Assembly (NCBI GenBank): GCA_963628035.1
Contig: CAVGED010000148.1
Span: 1-5,624, forward strand
DNA from: 14-2 sp963628035
Lineage (GTDB): Bacteria > Bacillota > Clostridia > Lachnospirales > Lachnospiraceae
Direction of reading: 5' to 3'
DNA length: 5,624 nucleotides
Under the pieces are notes generated by a model, which was given only the letters and a program-made list of their open reading frames with translations, ran no database searches and was not told the DNA's origin. Positions 4,029-5,624 of the stretch are shown one piece after another. Both the position numbers and the translations under genes were made by a program. Positions within the stretch are counted from its first letter, which is position 1; each line of letters begins with the position of its first letter.

Positions 4029-5624
4029 ATGGGAAGAACGGTAGCCATTGGTATACAGAATTTTAATGAAATCATAGAAAATAATTATTTTTACGTGGAT
4101 AAGACATCCTTTATAAAGGAATGGTGGGAAAGCGGGGACAGTGTCACCCTGATTACAAGGCCGCGCCGTTTCGGAAAGACACTGAACATGAGTATGGTAG
4201 AACAGTTCTTTTCCGTGAATTATGCAGGGCAGGGAGATCTGTTTGAAGGGCTCTCCATCTGGCAGGAGGAAAAGTACGTAAAGCTGCAGGGAACCTATCC
4301 GGTGATCAGTCTGTCCTTTGCCAATGTAAAGGAAAAAACATATGAGCAGACAAAACAGCGGATTTGCCGCTTAATTGCGGAGTTATATGAGAAACAGCGC
4401 TTTTTAATAGAAAGTGACATTTTATCCGAACAGGAAAAGGCTTTTTTCCTTGGAGTAGATAAAGATATGCCTGAGGAAACAGCAACCTATGCATTGCATA
4501 AACTGGCAGACTTCTTATGCCGTTATTATGGGAAAAAGGTCATCATTCTTCTGGATGAGTATGATACACCGATGCAGGAGGCCTATGTGGATGGATACTG
4601 GGAGGAATTAGTTGCATTTACCAGAAGTCTGTTTAATTCTACCTTTAAGACCAATCCATATCTAGAACGTGCGATCATGACGGGCATTACCAGGGTGAGC
4701 AAGGAATCCATCTTTTCCGATCTGAACAACCTAAAGGTAGTAACCACAACGTCAGATGAATATGCAGATTGTTTTGGATTTACGGAAGAAGAAGTATTTG
4801 CCGGAATGGATGAGTGCGGTTATACGGACAGGGAAATGGTAAAAAGATGGTATGACGGCTTTACATTCGGCAGCAAGACAGACATCTACAATCCATGGTC
4901 CATTCTGAATTATCTGGATACAGGGGAGATCAGAACCTATTGGGCCAACACCAGCTCCAACAGCCTGGTGGGTAAGCTGATCCGTGAGGGAAGTCCCGAT
5001 ATAAAGACAATTATGGAGGATCTTCTGAACGGAAAAGTGTTGCAGACGCAGATAGATGAGCAGATCGTTTTCAACCAACTGGGGAAAAAAATCAGTGCTG
5101 TTTGGAGTCTTCTTCTGGCCAGCGGTTATTTAAAAGTGATGAAATATGAGTTGGATCCCAATAAGGGAAAGCCGGAATATGAGCTGGCGCTGACCAATAT
5201 GGAGGTTCGCCTCATGTTTGAAGGAATGATCGAAGACTGGTTTGCAGAATATACCCCCGCATATAATGAATTTATCAAGGCACTGTTAATGGGTGACCTG
5301 GATGCAATGAATGAGTATATGAACCGGGTGGCACTTGAGACCTTCAGCTCCTTTGATACCGGGAAACGGGCTTCCGGGAAAGCAGAGCCGGAACGATTTT
5401 ACCATGGTTTTGTGCTGGGGTTGATGGTTGATTTGAAGGGCAGATATGTGATCACATCCAATCAGGAGAGTGGGTTCGGAAGATATGATGTGATACTGGA
5501 GCCGGTATCTGCGGCAGATGATGCGATCATTATAGAGTTCAAGGTGTATAATTTCAGAAGAGAAAAGAGCCTGGAGGAAACCCTTCAGAATGCATTGCAG
5601 CAGATAGAGGATAAGAAATATGAA
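4029..5624 (+). CDS. AAA-ATPase-like / PD-(D/E)XK nuclease superfamily protein, 3' end missing
   Basis: A continuous frame of 532 codons runs off the window without a stop, so the C-terminus is missing, probably only a few dozen residues judging from the family. The N-terminal part is an AAA-ATPase-like domain (the PF09820 type). It has VDKTSFIKEW near 23-32, a P-loop-like RPRRFGKT at 44-51 with K50 and T51, and a Walker B KVIILLDEYDTP at 170-181 with D176 and E177. MTGITRVSKESIFSDLNN lies about 217-234, in the position of sensor motifs. The C-terminal part is a PD-(D/E)XK domain (the PF08011, former DUF1703, type): GRYDVIL with D487, IIIEFKVYN with E503 and K505, then NALQQIEDKKY. Both active sites look intact. 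The biological role of this family is not established; phage defence or mobile-element links are speculative. GGGAGGTG, 5 bases before the ATG, supports the start. It appears to have its own promoter and no functional tie to the operon before it. Confidence 0.9.
   Translation, partial: MGRTVAIGIQNFNEIIENNYFYVDKTSFIKEWWESGDSVTLITRPRRFGKTLNMSMVEQFFSVNYAGQGDLFEGLSIWQEEKYVKLQGTYPVISLSFANVKEKTYEQTKQRICRLIAELYEKQRFLIESDILSEQEKAFFLGVDKDMPEETATYALHKLADFLCRYYGKKVIILLDEYDTPMQEAYVDGYWEELVAFTRSLFNSTFKTNPYLERAIMTGITRVSKESIFSDLNNLKVVTTTSDEYADCFGFTEEEVFAGMDECGYTDREMVKRWYDGFTFGSKTDIYNPWSILNYLDTGEIRTYWANTSSNSLVGKLIREGSPDIKTIMEDLLNGKVLQTQIDEQIVFNQLGKKISAVWSLLLASGYLKVMKYELDPNKGKPEYELALTNMEVRLMFEGMIEDWFAEYTPAYNEFIKALLMGDLDAMNEYMNRVALETFSSFDTGKRASGKAEPERFYHGFVLGLMVDLKGRYVITSNQESGFGRYDVILEPVSAADDAIIIEFKVYNFRREKSLEETLQNALQQIEDKKYE

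Noticed and set aside
4010..4066. Small frame beginning with the ATG at 4010, just before the ATPase gene
   Set aside because: It is preceded by the T tract of the terminator and not by a ribosome binding site, is out of frame with the ATPase, and stops after 18 codons. The ATG at 4029 has GGGAGGTG at good spacing.

Overview
The window looks like part of a Firmicutes chromosome, most likely a gut-type Clostridia/Lachnospiraceae. This is inferred from the strong purine-rich ribosome binding sites, the moderate GC, the compact same-strand operon, and an AAA-like ATPase/PD-(D/E)XK protein of a type often multiplied in such genomes. Every gene recognised is on the + strand.

Layout: bases 1-178 hold the C-terminal end of an FGGY-family sugar kinase (ribulokinase-like). 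Bases 302-1345 encode a zinc-dependent medium-chain polyol dehydrogenase. Bases 1367-2713 encode a cytoplasmic protein of the neutral ceramidase fold with the zinc-site residues kept. Bases 2727-3878 encode a glycerate 2-kinase. Bases 3879-4028 form the operon end: a weak hairpin, then a good intrinsic terminator whose left arm carries a promoter-like -10 box. From 4029 to the end of the window runs an AAA-ATPase-like/PD-(D/E)XK protein that lacks only its extreme C-terminus.

The most notable structure is a 64-bp direct repeat (165-228 and 1339-1402, one mismatch) flanking the dehydrogenase. Each copy holds the last codons of the kinase, the kinase-to-hydrolase junction, and the ribosome binding site and first 12 codons of the ceramidase-like gene. 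Copy 1 is therefore a broken start of the ceramidase-like gene, and copy 2 begins with a duplicated kinase tail. The simplest reading is that the dehydrogenase, with its own leader, was inserted into a kinase-hydrolase operon and the junction was duplicated. Recombination between the repeats would remove 1174 bp and restore a clean operon with a 14-bp intergenic gap. No transposase, integrase or terminal inverted repeat is visible.

As a working hypothesis, the operon handles sugars or polyols. The dehydrogenase would oxidise a polyol to a ketose, the FGGY kinase would phosphorylate it, and the glycerate kinase would feed glycerate into lower glycolysis. The substrate of the ceramidase-like hydrolase cannot be told from the sequence. 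The ATPase/nuclease-like gene appears to be a separate transcription unit.
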